44,017 nucleotides of DNA from an uncultured Clostridia bacterium (GTDB taxonomy: Bacteria > Bacillota > Clostridia > Christensenellales > Aristaeellaceae). The stretch spans positions 1-44,017 of the forward strand of contig CAKUOX010000015.1 of the NCBI GenBank assembly GCA_934670175.1, given 5' to 3'. The position numbers and the translations under genes are program-made. A model generated the notes under the pieces. The model saw only the letters and a list, made by a program, of their open reading frames with translations, did no database searches and was not told the DNA's origin. This document shows, piece after piece, positions 1-6,462 of the stretch (positions are counted from its first letter, which is position 1; every line of letters starts with the position of its first letter).

Positions 1-156
1 CTCCATCGGGTCGCCCAGAGGCGCGACCTTGCGCACATAGATTTCAGTGCCCTTGGTCAGACCCATGTCCATGATCCTGCGCTTCAGCGCGCCTTCGCCG
101 TGCAGCTTTACGATGACGGCATGCTCGCCAACCTTGATGTCCTTCAGCGTTTTCAT
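1..156 (-). CDS. feoA: FeoA-domain ferrous iron transport protein, cut by the window edge
   Basis: The first 52 residues are visible, starting MKTLKDIKVGEHAVIVKLHG; the 3' end lies outside the window. FeoA proteins are small SH3-like cytoplasmic partners of the FeoB ferrous-iron permease. The stretch with RRIMDMGLTKGTEIYVRKVAPLGDP matches the usual FeoA core, in which a basic helix and 'MG(L/F)..G' turn precede 'V.K.APLGDP'. A GGAGG-type ribosome binding site sits just upstream, and the gene starts 21 bases after the stop of another FeoA gene. This order (feoA-feoA) suggests that feoB follows just beyond the left edge, which cannot be seen here. Confidence 0.9.
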   Translation of the reverse strand, partial: MKTLKDIKVGEHAVIVKLHGEGALKRRIMDMGLTKGTEIYVRKVAPLGDPME

Positions 157-177
157 TCCTTTTCCTCCCCCTGATAA

Positions 178-390
178 TCAGATCATGATCCGCATGGCCA
201 TGGTCTTGTCCAGCGCGACGCGGCTTTCCTTCACGTTCAGGATCAGGTTGCCGCCCAATTCGCTTACGACCCGAATTTCTGCGCCGACCACAAAGCCCAT
301 CTCCGCCAGATGCTGGCGAACCTCATCGCGGCCCGTGATCTTTTTGATGATGTTCGTTTCTCCCACGCTTGCCATTCCCAACGGCATCAT
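178..390 (-). CDS. feoA: FeoA-domain ferrous iron transport protein
   Basis: This 70-residue FeoA protein starts MMPLGMASVGETNIIKKITG. It has the family core: a conserved basic/acidic helix (GRDEVRQHLAEMGF), then VVGAEIRVVSELGGNLILNV and a C-terminal strand ending in AMRIMI. It is probably a cytoplasmic accessory of FeoB. The reading frame is open further upstream, but the start at 390 is preferred because GGAGGGGGAG lies 7 bases before it and the extension would read through operator sequences. It is the first gene of the leftward operon. The paired FeoA downstream is distinct in sequence, so this is a two-FeoA arrangement and not a recent duplication. Confidence 0.9.
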   Translation of the reverse strand: MMPLGMASVGETNIIKKITGRDEVRQHLAEMGFVVGAEIRVVSELGGNLILNVKESRVALDKTMAMRIMI

Positions 391-407
391 AGTGTAGCTC
401 CCCCTCC

Positions 408-491
408 AATTAGATGATTCTAACTCACGGGTTTTAAAATGGTTAATGGTGTCTAACCCATCGACCGGAACATAGTTTAACATCTCTAACA
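408..491. promoter_or_regulatory. Three DtxR-type operator palindromes in the feoA leader
   Basis: Three 18-base boxes of the form GGTTAGA-N4-TCTAACC lie at 408-425 (AATTAGATGATTCTAACT), 441-458 (GGTTAATGGTGTCTAACC) and 474-491 (AGTTTAACATCTCTAACA). Their starts are spaced 33 bases apart, about three helical turns, so they lie on one face of the DNA. The first touches the ribosome binding site of feoA. The half-site resembles the TTAG/CTAA half-sites of DtxR/IdeR operators. The likely ligand is the DtxR-family regulator encoded at 2559-2954; that link is inferred. Confidence 0.7.
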
Positions 492-502
492 CTATTCGTC
501 AA
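474..502 (-). promoter_or_regulatory. Probable promoter of the feoA operon
   Basis: Reading leftward, TTGACG (502-497) and TAAACT (479-474) are separated by 17 bases. The -35 matches the consensus at five of six positions and the -10 at four. An operator-like palindrome at 474-491 covers the -10 and part of the spacer, and a second one (441-458) lies just past the expected start of transcription. Both placements fit repression when metal is plentiful. Confidence 0.55.
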
Positions 503-523
503 GACCACAGAACCCATTTTTCA

Positions 524-561
524 TGTTAAATGTATCTAACAGATGTTTGAGTACTTTAACT
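524..561. promoter_or_regulatory. Two tandem DtxR-type operator palindromes between divergent promoters
   Basis: Boxes TGTTAAATGTATCTAACA (524-541) and TGTTTGAGTACTTTAACT (544-561) share the N4-spaced palindrome seen at the other sites. They start 20 bases apart. They lie between the leftward feoA promoter and the rightward DUF3793 promoter, just upstream of both -35 elements. The second box is a weaker match. Confidence 0.55.
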
Positions 562-595
562 AAACGAACGGCGCAAAAAAATTTTTAAAAGGGGC

Positions 596-624
596 TTGAC
601 AGCCATGACGAAATCTGCTATGAT
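596..624 (+). promoter_or_regulatory. Sigma-70/A-type promoter of the DUF3793-flavodoxin operon
   Basis: TTGACA (596-601) and TATGAT (619-624) are separated by exactly 17 bases. Transcription should start near 631, directly in front of the operator at 633-650. This promoter is divergent from that of feoA. Confidence 0.8.
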
Positions 625-632
625 GTCAGCGT

Positions 633-706
633 GGTTAGAGACTTTTAACCGCGACGGCTCCTGCGGCGGAGCATTTTAAAGGCATAGCAGTTAGAGATGC
701 TTAACC
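633..706. promoter_or_regulatory. Two DtxR-type operators over the transcript start and leader
   Basis: GGTTAGAGACTTTTAACC (633-650) begins at about +2 of the promoter at 596-624. AGTTAGAGATGCTTAACC (689-706) ends one base before the ribosome binding site of the DUF3793 gene. Both keep the seven-base half-sites around a four-base centre. Their position downstream of the -10 suggests repression by a roadblock or by blocking RNA polymerase. Confidence 0.7.
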
Positions 707-723
707 GGAAAGGATGTGCGCGC

Positions 724-1281
724 ATGTCAGGCCGCTTTGAAGAAAGCCTGATCCGCCACTGCGCCGCCACGCTGGCGGGACACAAGTGCGGCAGCCTGTT
801 TTCCTATCGGCCCGCACCGGACGAGGACACGGCGGCGCACATCGCCGAGATCAACGTGCTGATCTCGGGCAAGGGACTGCGCGCGCGGCTGCTGAAGCGC
901 TGCCCGCACGGCGATCTGGTGTATCTCTACCGTCCGGCGATGCTGGAAGCGCGGCTGTGCGCACCGGAGACTGCGCGTTTTCTGGAGACGCTCGGTTACG
1001 GCGGGCTGTCCATGGAGGGCTGTCTGGCGGCGCTGGCACAGCGTATCCATTGCGGCGAATTTCCGCATGAGATCGGCGTGTTTCTGGATTACCCGCTGGC
1101 GGATGTGATGGGCTTTATCGAAAACGGCGGCTGCAATTGCTGCTGCTCCGGCTGCTGGAAGGCGTATTCCAACGCGGCGGACGCGCAGAAGCGCTTCATG
1201 CTGTACCGCAAGTGCAGGGATGTCTATCTGAACTGCTATCGCCGTGGCTTCGGCGTCTCGCGGCTCGCAGTAGCCGCCTGA
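724..1281 (+). CDS. DUF3793 family protein
   Basis: The product has 185 residues, starts MSGRFEESLIRHCAATLAGH, and is probably cytoplasmic. The family is DUF3793, whose members are common in Clostridia beside flavodoxin and ferrous-iron genes; their function is unknown. Visible hallmarks are an early HKCGSLFSY stretch, LLKRCPHGDLVYLYRP in the middle, HEIGVFLDYPLADVMGFI, and a late Cys-rich segment (NGGCNCCCSGCWKAYS) that could bind a metal or cluster. The start at 724 is chosen over an in-frame ATG at 697 because the latter lies inside an operator, while AAAGGA sits about 10 bases before 724. It leads an operon with the flavodoxin and is probably induced by iron starvation. Confidence 0.85.
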   Translation: MSGRFEESLIRHCAATLAGHKCGSLFSYRPAPDEDTAAHIAEINVLISGKGLRARLLKRCPHGDLVYLYRPAMLEARLCAPETARFLETLGYGGLSMEGCLAALAQRIHCGEFPHEIGVFLDYPLADVMGFIENGGCNCCCSGCWKAYSNAADAQKRFMLYRKCRDVYLNCYRRGFGVSRLAVAA

Positions 1282-1321
1282 CATACAAGAATTATTTCCT
1301 ATTATAGAGGAGGGTTCCGGA

Positions 1322-1729
1322 ATGAACAGAATCTGTGTTATTTATTGGAGCGGCACGGGCAATACCCAGGCGATGGCCGAGGCCGTCACTCGCGGGGCGG
1401 GCGCCGAGCTGTTTTCCTGCGAGGATTTCGATGCGCAAAAGCTCAATGAATACAGCGCAGTGGCCTTCGGCTGCCCCGCCATGGGCGCCGAGGTGCTTGA
1501 GGAAGAGGTGTTCGAGCCCGTGTTCGACGCCTGCAAGCCGTTTTTGAAGGACAAGCGCGTGGCGCTGTTCGGTTCCTACGGCTGGGGCGACGGCGAGTGG
1601 ATGCGCAACTGGGAGGACGATTGCCGCACGGCGGGTGCGGTGCTCGTCTGCGATAGCGTGATCTGCCAGGAAACGCCGGACGATGACGCCATCGCCGCCT
1701 GCGAAAAGCTGGGCGAGGCGCTGAAATAA
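1322..1729 (+). CDS. Short-chain flavodoxin
   Basis: At 135 residues this is near the usual length of small flavodoxins. The FMN phosphate loop is clear at residues 9-15 (WSGTGNTQAMA), followed by FGCPAMGAEVLEE in the isoalloxazine loop region and a late FGSYGWGDGEWM loop. Flavodoxins replace ferredoxin as low-potential electron carriers when iron is short, which fits the iron-responsive operators upstream. A GAGGAGGG ribosome binding site lies about 7 bases before the start. The gene begins 40 bases after the DUF3793 stop and is almost certainly co-transcribed with it. Confidence 0.93.
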   Translation: MNRICVIYWSGTGNTQAMAEAVTRGAGAELFSCEDFDAQKLNEYSAVAFGCPAMGAEVLEEEVFEPVFDACKPFLKDKRVALFGSYGWGDGEWMRNWEDDCRTAGAVLVCDSVICQETPDDDAIAACEKLGEALK

Positions 1730-1758
1730 GCGTCGTTTCTCCAAAGGAGGTGAACAGC

Positions 1759-1848
1759 ATGGGACGCAGGATCAAGGGCAAGCTGCTTAATCTGGCCATT
1801 ATGGGGCTGCTTCTGCTGCTGCTTGCCGTGGCTGCGGCGCTGAAATAA
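1759..1848 (+). CDS. 29-residue single-span membrane peptide
   Basis: A perfect ribosome binding site (AAAGGAGGTGA, 1743-1753) precedes an ATG that opens a 29-codon frame. The peptide begins with a basic stretch (MGRRIKGKLLN), has one hydrophobic segment dominated by Leu/Ala (IMGLLLLLLAVAAA) and ends in LK. It starts 29 bases after the flavodoxin stop and is the last gene before a terminator. The charge layout predicts the N-terminus inside. No family is recognised; it may be a small partner of the Fe(II) uptake machinery. The main evidence that it is real is the exceptional ribosome binding site. Confidence 0.6.
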   Translation: MGRRIKGKLLNLAIMGLLLLLLAVAAALK

Positions 1849-2045
1849 GCGCTGGCCAAACATGAAAACAGCAAATCCGGCGGCGAAATTTCTTCGGGTA
1901 AAAATACTTCCAGATGAAAATAACCCGGTGAAAACAACCAATGAATGATCTCCCTCGACAGTCATCAAAAAATACTCCAGACGCCGTAATCGTGTATATC
2001 ATGCTTCCATACGCGGTTTCCGGAGAAAATTTCGCCGCTGTTTGC

Positions 2046-2080
2046 CATTCGCCGGTTCTGATGCGACCGGCGAATGTTTT
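2046..2080 (+). terminator. Intrinsic terminator of the DUF3793-flavodoxin operon
   Basis: CATTCGCCGGT (2046-2056) pairs perfectly with ACCGGCGAATG (2066-2076), giving an 11-bp stem with a 9-base loop followed by TTTT. The roughly 200 bases between the small ORF stop at 1848 and this hairpin hold nothing else recognisable. Confidence 0.75.
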
Positions 2081-2114
2081 AAATGGAGAAATGCCGGTGA
2101 TCTGCTGATTTTGC

Positions 2115-2143
2115 TTGACAACGCAGCCGCGCAGCATTATAAT
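2115..2143 (+). promoter_or_regulatory. Consensus promoter of the HMA-domain gene
   Basis: TTGACA (2115-2120) and TATAAT (2138-2143) match the consensus at all positions with a 17-base spacer. Such a strong promoter is probably silenced by the operator that begins seven bases after the -10. Confidence 0.9.
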
Positions 2144-2149
2144 CAGCTT

Positions 2150-2167
2150 GGTTAGAATAATCTAACC
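2150..2167. promoter_or_regulatory. Perfect 18-bp metal-repressor operator
   Basis: GGTTAGAATAATCTAACC has perfect symmetry in both seven-base arms around ATAA and is the best copy in the locus. It covers the expected +1 of the promoter at 2115-2143. The other boxes at this locus are variants of it. Confidence 0.8.
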
Positions 2168-2202
2168 GAAAAACTTCATTGCTCAAAGGGAGCTGAACGA
2201 TC

Positions 2203-2466
2203 ATGTATGAAACCACGCTTGAGATCGACGGTATGATGTGCGGCATGTGCGAATCGCACATCAACGACGCCATTCGCGCCGCGTTCAAGGTCAAGAAGGT
2301 GTCCTCCTCGCACGCGAAGGGGAAGACCGTTATTCTGAGCGAAACGGCGCTGGACGGGGCGAAGCTGCGTCAGGTGATCGAAAAGACGGGCTACCAGCTG
2401 CGCGGCGTGCACAGCGCGGTGCGTGCCGAAAAGAAGGGCTGCCTGTTCGGCCTGTTTCATAAATAA
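2203..2466 (+). CDS. Heavy-metal-associated (HMA) domain protein, CopZ-like
   Basis: The 87-residue protein begins YETTLEIDGMMCGMCESHI, the classic HMA fold with a metal-binding MxCxxC motif (Cys at about residues 13 and 16) in the first loop. Fold-typical features follow: a helix with NDAIRAAF, a strand VKKVSSSH and a second helix ending EKTGYQL. The C-terminal tail is short and basic and has one more Cys (KKGCLFGLFHK). Homologues carry Cu(I) or other soft metals. Here the promoter and operator tie it to the iron regulator, so its cargo is uncertain. It is monocistronic or co-transcribed with the regulator 92 bases downstream. Confidence 0.88.
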   Translation: MYETTLEIDGMMCGMCESHINDAIRAAFKVKKVSSSHAKGKTVILSETALDGAKLRQVIEKTGYQLRGVHSAVRAEKKGCLFGLFHK

Positions 2467-2506
2467 GGCGGATTTTCGATTCTGAATGGCTTTTTTTACA
2501 CTGCGC

Positions 2507-2535
2507 TTGATTTTGCCGTTCAACTGTGTTAATCT
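2507..2535 (+). promoter_or_regulatory. Possible promoter of the DtxR-family gene
   Basis: TTGATT (2507-2512) and TAATCT (2530-2535) are spaced by 17 bases. No full copy of the locus palindrome is present here, so autoregulation is not evident from the sequence. Confidence 0.45.
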
Positions 2536-2558
2536 GTATATTGGAAGAAGGTGACCTG

Positions 2559-2954
2559 ATGCGGATTCTTGAATCCTCCGAGGACTATTTGGAGGCCATG
2601 CTGATGATGAAGGAACAGCACGGCTACATTCGCTCGATCGACATCGCTGCGGAGCTGGGTGTGACCAAGCCCAGCGTCAGCTACGCCACGAAGCGCCTGC
2701 GCGAAAATGGCTATATCGTCATGGACAAGGAGGGGCTGATCACGCTGACGGACGCCGGCATGAAGATCGCCAGCCGGATCTATGAGCGCCACAGAACGCT
2801 GACCCGCTTTTTTATGTATCTGGGCGTGGATGAAGAAACGGCGCGCGAGGACGCCTGCAAGGTCGAGCATGACCTGAGCGACGCGACCTATCAGGCGATG
2901 AAACGCCATGCCGAGGCCAACATCCGGCGCAACGGCGAGCATGCACCCCAATAA
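2559..2954 (+). CDS. DtxR/MntR-family metal-dependent repressor
   Basis: The 131-residue protein is the length of MntR and lacks the C-terminal SH3 domain of DtxR. Residues 1-60 form the winged helix, with recognition helix region TKPSVSYATKRLREN. Metal ligands can be aligned: Asp9 and Glu12 (as Asp8/Glu11 of MntR), His78, then Cys100-x2-Glu103-His104. MntR has Glu where this protein has Cys100, whereas DtxR/IdeR have Cys, so the site mixes the two types. With FeoA and flavodoxin under shared operators, Fe(II) is the likeliest co-repressor. The start at 2559 follows GAAGGTG; the frame is open 11 codons upstream without a better start. Confidence 0.9.
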   Translation: MRILESSEDYLEAMLMMKEQHGYIRSIDIAAELGVTKPSVSYATKRLRENGYIVMDKEGLITLTDAGMKIASRIYERHRTLTRFFMYLGVDEETAREDACKVEHDLSDATYQAMKRHAEANIRRNGEHAPQ

Positions 2955-2973
2955 TTGAGATTTCGGTTAAACC

Positions 2974-3019
2974 AAAGGCAGCGAGATTTCCATTGTGAAA
3001 ATGGAACCCCGCTGCCTTT
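2974..3019. terminator. Bidirectional terminator between convergent genes
   Basis: AAAGGCAGCG (2974-2983) pairs perfectly with CGCTGCCTTT (3010-3019), with an inner TTTCCAT/ATGGAA pairing. A- and T-rich ends on both sides allow it to serve the regulator gene and the leftward gene at 3049. Confidence 0.65.
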
Positions 3020-3048
3020 GCGTGTATAAAGTTCAAGACTGTGAGGAA

Positions 3049-3906
3049 TCAGCCCGCCAGACGCATCGCGTCGGCCAGATCGGCGGGCGCGCCGTGCGCA
3101 CAGCGGCGGATCTCGTGCATCATGTTTTCGCGGGAGGCCTCGATGAAGTCGTAGCCGCTCTCGCGCGCCAGCTTCTTCAGGCGGGCGTTGATCTGCGCCG
3201 CAGCGGGCGCGTCGCCCGTGAGCGCTACGATGAATACCCGAGCGCTGCACTTCTGCGCGAAGCTGTACAGCAGCCAGCGATACTGATCGATGAAGTGATC
3301 CAGATTCAGCGTGGGATCCTGCGCGTCCGCATCGCCGATATTCAGGAATACCCGCTCCGGCGCGAGCTCCGCTACGCACTCGTTGATGGCGGTCGGCGCG
3401 TCGTCGATGCGGAGCTGGTCGATGCTGCGGTTATACACCGGCGTTTCCGGGCCGATGTGCTCGATCAGATCGCCCAGCGGCAGTTTGCTGAAATATTCGC
3501 CGCCGAAGAGCACCACGCCGTGACCCACGGCCTGCTCGTTAAGCTTCTCATAGCTTTCGACCGCCTGCTTCGTGGCGCTGTCGGCAATGCCCTCCACATG
3601 CTCGATGCGCGCCATGCGCTCGGCCTCCATGCGCGCGGCGGCGCGGTGGTCGCTGTTCAGGTTCACAAAATAGATCACCAGGTTGGCCGACACGACCAGC
3701 AGGTTGAAAACATACACCAGCAGCACATAATTGATGGTGTGCGAATAGATCTTGGCCGCAATGCCCGCAACGTAGCCCACCATGATCAGCAGAATGAACT
3801 GCAGGCTCATGCCCTTGGCGCTGTGCGCGCGGATATTCTTAAAAACAGCGATTGGCCAGGAGCAGCCAAAGCAGAGCAGCATCGTCGCTTCCAGGATCTG
3901 AGTCAT
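3049..3906 (-). CDS. Membrane protein: PQ-loop-like N-terminus fused to a degenerate SGNH-hydrolase-like domain
   Basis: The protein has 285 residues. Residues 1-85 hold three hydrophobic segments with a SWPIAVFKNIRAHSAKGMS stretch that resembles the PQ-loop/SemiSWEET transporter repeat. A charged helix (87-125) leads into an alpha/beta domain. Its blocks recall SGNH/GDSL hydrolases: VVLFGGEYF at 131-139 in place of the GDS motif, PVYNRSID at 156-163, and VFLNIGDAD at 186-194 in place of GxND. The nucleophilic Ser is replaced by Glu137, so esterase activity is doubtful and a binding role is possible. It is monocistronic, with a GAGTG-type ribosome binding site. Function is unknown. Confidence 0.6.
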   Translation of the reverse strand: MTQILEATMLLCFGCSWPIAVFKNIRAHSAKGMSLQFILLIMVGYVAGIAAKIYSHTINYVLLVYVFNLLVVSANLVIYFVNLNSDHRAAARMEAERMARIEHVEGIADSATKQAVESYEKLNEQAVGHGVVLFGGEYFSKLPLGDLIEHIGPETPVYNRSIDQLRIDDAPTAINECVAELAPERVFLNIGDADAQDPTLNLDHFIDQYRWLLYSFAQKCSARVFIVALTGDAPAAAQINARLKKLARESGYDFIEASRENMMHEIRRCAHGAPADLADAMRLAG

Positions 3907-4057
3907 CGTATTTTCACTCCTCTTTTTGAATAGGAACCGGCAAAACCGGATCCTCTTTTCGCTTGCAGGAATGATTATAGCATTGACAATCCATCTCGTC
4001 CAATATAGAATTTATCTGAAACCCATCTCAAAAGCAGATCGATCAAGGAGGAAGGCC

Positions 4058-4945
4058 ATGGAACTGAATCAGCTTCGCTATTTCCTGGAGGTCGCCCAGA
4101 GCCAGCACATGACGCGCAGCGCCGAGCAGCTGCACGTCGCGCAGTCGGCGCTCAGCCGGGCGATCCACAATCTGGAAACAGAGCTCGGTGTGCCGCTGTT
4201 TTCGCAGCGCGGCCGAAATATCGTGCTCACCGAATGCGGCAGGTTTTTTTGCGAAAAGCTGACGCCCATTCTGAACCAGCTGGATGCGCTGCCCGAGCAG
4301 CTGCAGACCATGGCGTGCCTTGAAAACGATACGATCCACTTAAACGTGCTGGCGGCCTCCGTACTGATTACAGAGGCCGTGATCGAATATGAAAAGGAGC
4401 ATCCGCCGCTGAATTTTCAGCTGATGCAGAATCCGGAGAGCGAGCTGTACGACATCTGCGTCACCACGCGGCTGCTGTACCGCGTGCCCGAGGGCGGCAG
4501 TGCGGAACAGTTCATGTATCCGGAGAAAATTTATCTGGCGGTGCCCGCGGGGCATCCGCTGGCGCGGCGCGGGCAGATTGACCTGGCGGAGGCCGCCGAC
4601 GAGGGCTTTATCGTGCTCACGGGCGCGCACCACATGCGCTGGATATGCGATCAATTCTGCCGCCATGCGGGCTTTACGCCGCGCGTAATCTTTGAAAGCG
4701 ATAATTCCGCCGCCGTGCGCAACGCCATTGCCGCCAACCTGGGCGTGGGCTTTTGGCCGCAGTTTTCCTGGGGACGGCTGGAGAGCGCGCGCGTGAAGCT
4801 GCTGGAGATCCGCGAGCCCGTCTGTCAGCGCGAGATCATATTTGACATGAAGCGCAACAAGGCCGACTGCACCGCCGTGCAGCGCTTTTTTGATTTTCTC
4901 AGGCGCTACTGCGGCGAGGCGCAGGCGCACGGAATGCATTTGTGA
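4058..4945 (+). CDS. LysR-family transcriptional regulator
   Basis: The product has 295 residues, the normal length for the family. The N-terminal winged helix is typical: MELNQLRYFLEVAQSQHMTRSAEQLHVAQSALSRAIHNLE, then LGVPLFSQRGRNIVLTECG. Residues from about 90 onward form the periplasmic-binding-like effector domain. The start at 4058 follows AAGGAGGAAGG; longer in-frame extensions lack a ribosome binding site. It converges on the MATE exporter with its stop codon directly abutting the exporter's, so no terminator separates them and their transcripts overlap. The ligand cannot be read from the sequence, and the exporter is a possible but unproven target. Confidence 0.93.
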   Translation: MELNQLRYFLEVAQSQHMTRSAEQLHVAQSALSRAIHNLETELGVPLFSQRGRNIVLTECGRFFCEKLTPILNQLDALPEQLQTMACLENDTIHLNVLAASVLITEAVIEYEKEHPPLNFQLMQNPESELYDICVTTRLLYRVPEGGSAEQFMYPEKIYLAVPAGHPLARRGQIDLAEAADEGFIVLTGAHHMRWICDQFCRHAGFTPRVIFESDNSAAVRNAIAANLGVGFWPQFSWGRLESARVKLLEIREPVCQREIIFDMKRNKADCTAVQRFFDFLRRYCGEAQAHGMHL

Positions 4946-6298
4946 TCAGTCCATGCCCGGATGCGCGCGCAGCTCCCTTTCCGCGCGGAAGCTCCGGCGC
5001 AGCATCAGCGTCTGGAACGCGGTCATCAGCAGCCAGCCTGCGCCGGTCGCCAGCGCCACGGCACGCAGCCCCAGCTGCGGCGCCCACAGGTAGGAGAGCG
5101 CCGCGCGCAGGGCGATGTGCATCGTGGTGGCCGCCAGCGGCGTGTATACATGCCCCACGCCCCTGAAATAGCCCACGAAAGCATTGCCGGTAAAGCACAT
5201 GATGTAGAACAGCGCCACCTGCTGAAGGTATTCCACGCCGTAGCGTATCGCCGTTTCCTCGGCGGAATCCAGGAAAATCAGCACGCCCGGGCGCGCCGTA
5301 ACGTACATCAGCACGCTCAGCGCCGCGCCCAGCCCGATGCCAAGCAGCATGCCCTGCTTCAGGCCGCTGCGCACGCGCTCGCGCTTGCCCGCGCCGTAGT
5401 TCTGCGAAATGAATACGGAGAGCGCCTGCCCGACGCTGGTGCCGAACGAATTGGTGAAGCCCTCGATGCGCGATGTGGCGGTATAGGCGGCGATGCCCGC
5501 CGTGCCCAGCGTGTTCACCGCGCCCTGCACGAATATTTTTCCGATATACAGGCTGGACTGGTGCAGCGCCGAGCTGAAGCCGAACTCCAGCGTGCGGCGC
5601 ACCATGCCCTTTTCAAAGCCGACGTCGTAGCGCGAGCAGATCAGGTCGCGGTCGCGCCGGAAAATATAGATCAGGCAGCAGATGGCGCTGAGCACCTGGC
5701 TGAGCACCGTTGCCCATGCCGCGCCCGCAATGCCCATGCCCAGCCGCGCCACGAACAGGTAATCCACCGCCGCGTTTACCGAAACCGCCACCAGCAGGAA
5801 GAATGTGGCCGCGCGCGTATCGCCGATGGCGCGCAGCATGCTTGAAAACAGGTTGTAGAAATAGGTGGCCAGCATGCCGCCCACGATGACCCGCAGATAG
5901 GCCTCGATATAGGGGATCAGCGCCTCCGGCGACTGGATCATGCGCAGCACGGGGCGCATCAGGGCCATGAACAGCGCGCTCAGCGCCAGCGTGATGCCCG
6001 CGCCCAGGCTCAGCGATACGAACACCTCGCGCCGGAACGCGCTGCGGTCGCCGCGGCCGTAGATCTGTGCCAGCAGCACAGAGATGCCCGTACAGAAGCC
6101 GGTCAGCACGAATATGAACAGGTTCATGATCGTGCCCGCGATGCCTGCCGCGGAAAAGGCGTCCGTGCCCAGATAGCGGCCGATCACCAGCGAGTCCACC
6201 GTGTTATACAGCTGCTGAAGCACATTGCCGATCAGCAGAGGAACGGCCAGCCGCGTCAGCTGGCGGCGAATATTCCCTTCAAGAAGCGTACCCTTCAT
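4946..6298 (-). CDS. MATE-family efflux transporter
   Basis: The 450-residue protein has about twelve hydrophobic segments. It opens with LLEGNIRRQLTRLAVPLLIGNVLQQLYNTVDSLVIGRYLG, the hallmark start of MATE exporters (prokaryotic NorM/DinF-like branch), which expel cationic drugs or metabolites using Na+ or H+ gradients. The second half repeats the pattern with LEFGFSSALHQSSLYIGKIFVQGAVNTLG and FTNSFGTSVGQALSVFISQNYGAGK. Its ribosome binding site is weak (GGGTGA). It is convergent with the LysR gene and divergent from the radical SAM gene. The substrate is unknown. Confidence 0.94.
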   Translation of the reverse strand: MKGTLLEGNIRRQLTRLAVPLLIGNVLQQLYNTVDSLVIGRYLGTDAFSAAGIAGTIMNLFIFVLTGFCTGISVLLAQIYGRGDRSAFRREVFVSLSLGAGITLALSALFMALMRPVLRMIQSPEALIPYIEAYLRVIVGGMLATYFYNLFSSMLRAIGDTRAATFFLLVAVSVNAAVDYLFVARLGMGIAGAAWATVLSQVLSAICCLIYIFRRDRDLICSRYDVGFEKGMVRRTLEFGFSSALHQSSLYIGKIFVQGAVNTLGTAGIAAYTATSRIEGFTNSFGTSVGQALSVFISQNYGAGKRERVRSGLKQGMLLGIGLGAALSVLMYVTARPGVLIFLDSAEETAIRYGVEYLQQVALFYIMCFTGNAFVGYFRGVGHVYTPLAATTMHIALRAALSYLWAPQLGLRAVALATGAGWLLMTAFQTLMLRRSFRAERELRAHPGMD

Positions 6299-6462
6299 CT
6301 ACATTCACCCAAAATCCATTGTATCAGCCCGCGCACGCCGGCGCAACGCCGTTTTTGCACTCCTTATGTTATATATGTAAATTTACGTTCGCCGCTGGAA
6401 AGCCGAACGCGAAATATGCTATAATTCAGCCATCACAAACTGTAAGGGAGATCACCGGCAAT

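Noticed and set aside
697..723. Earlier ATG for the DUF3793 protein
   Set aside because: It lies inside an operator palindrome and has no ribosome binding site; 724 has AAAGGA.
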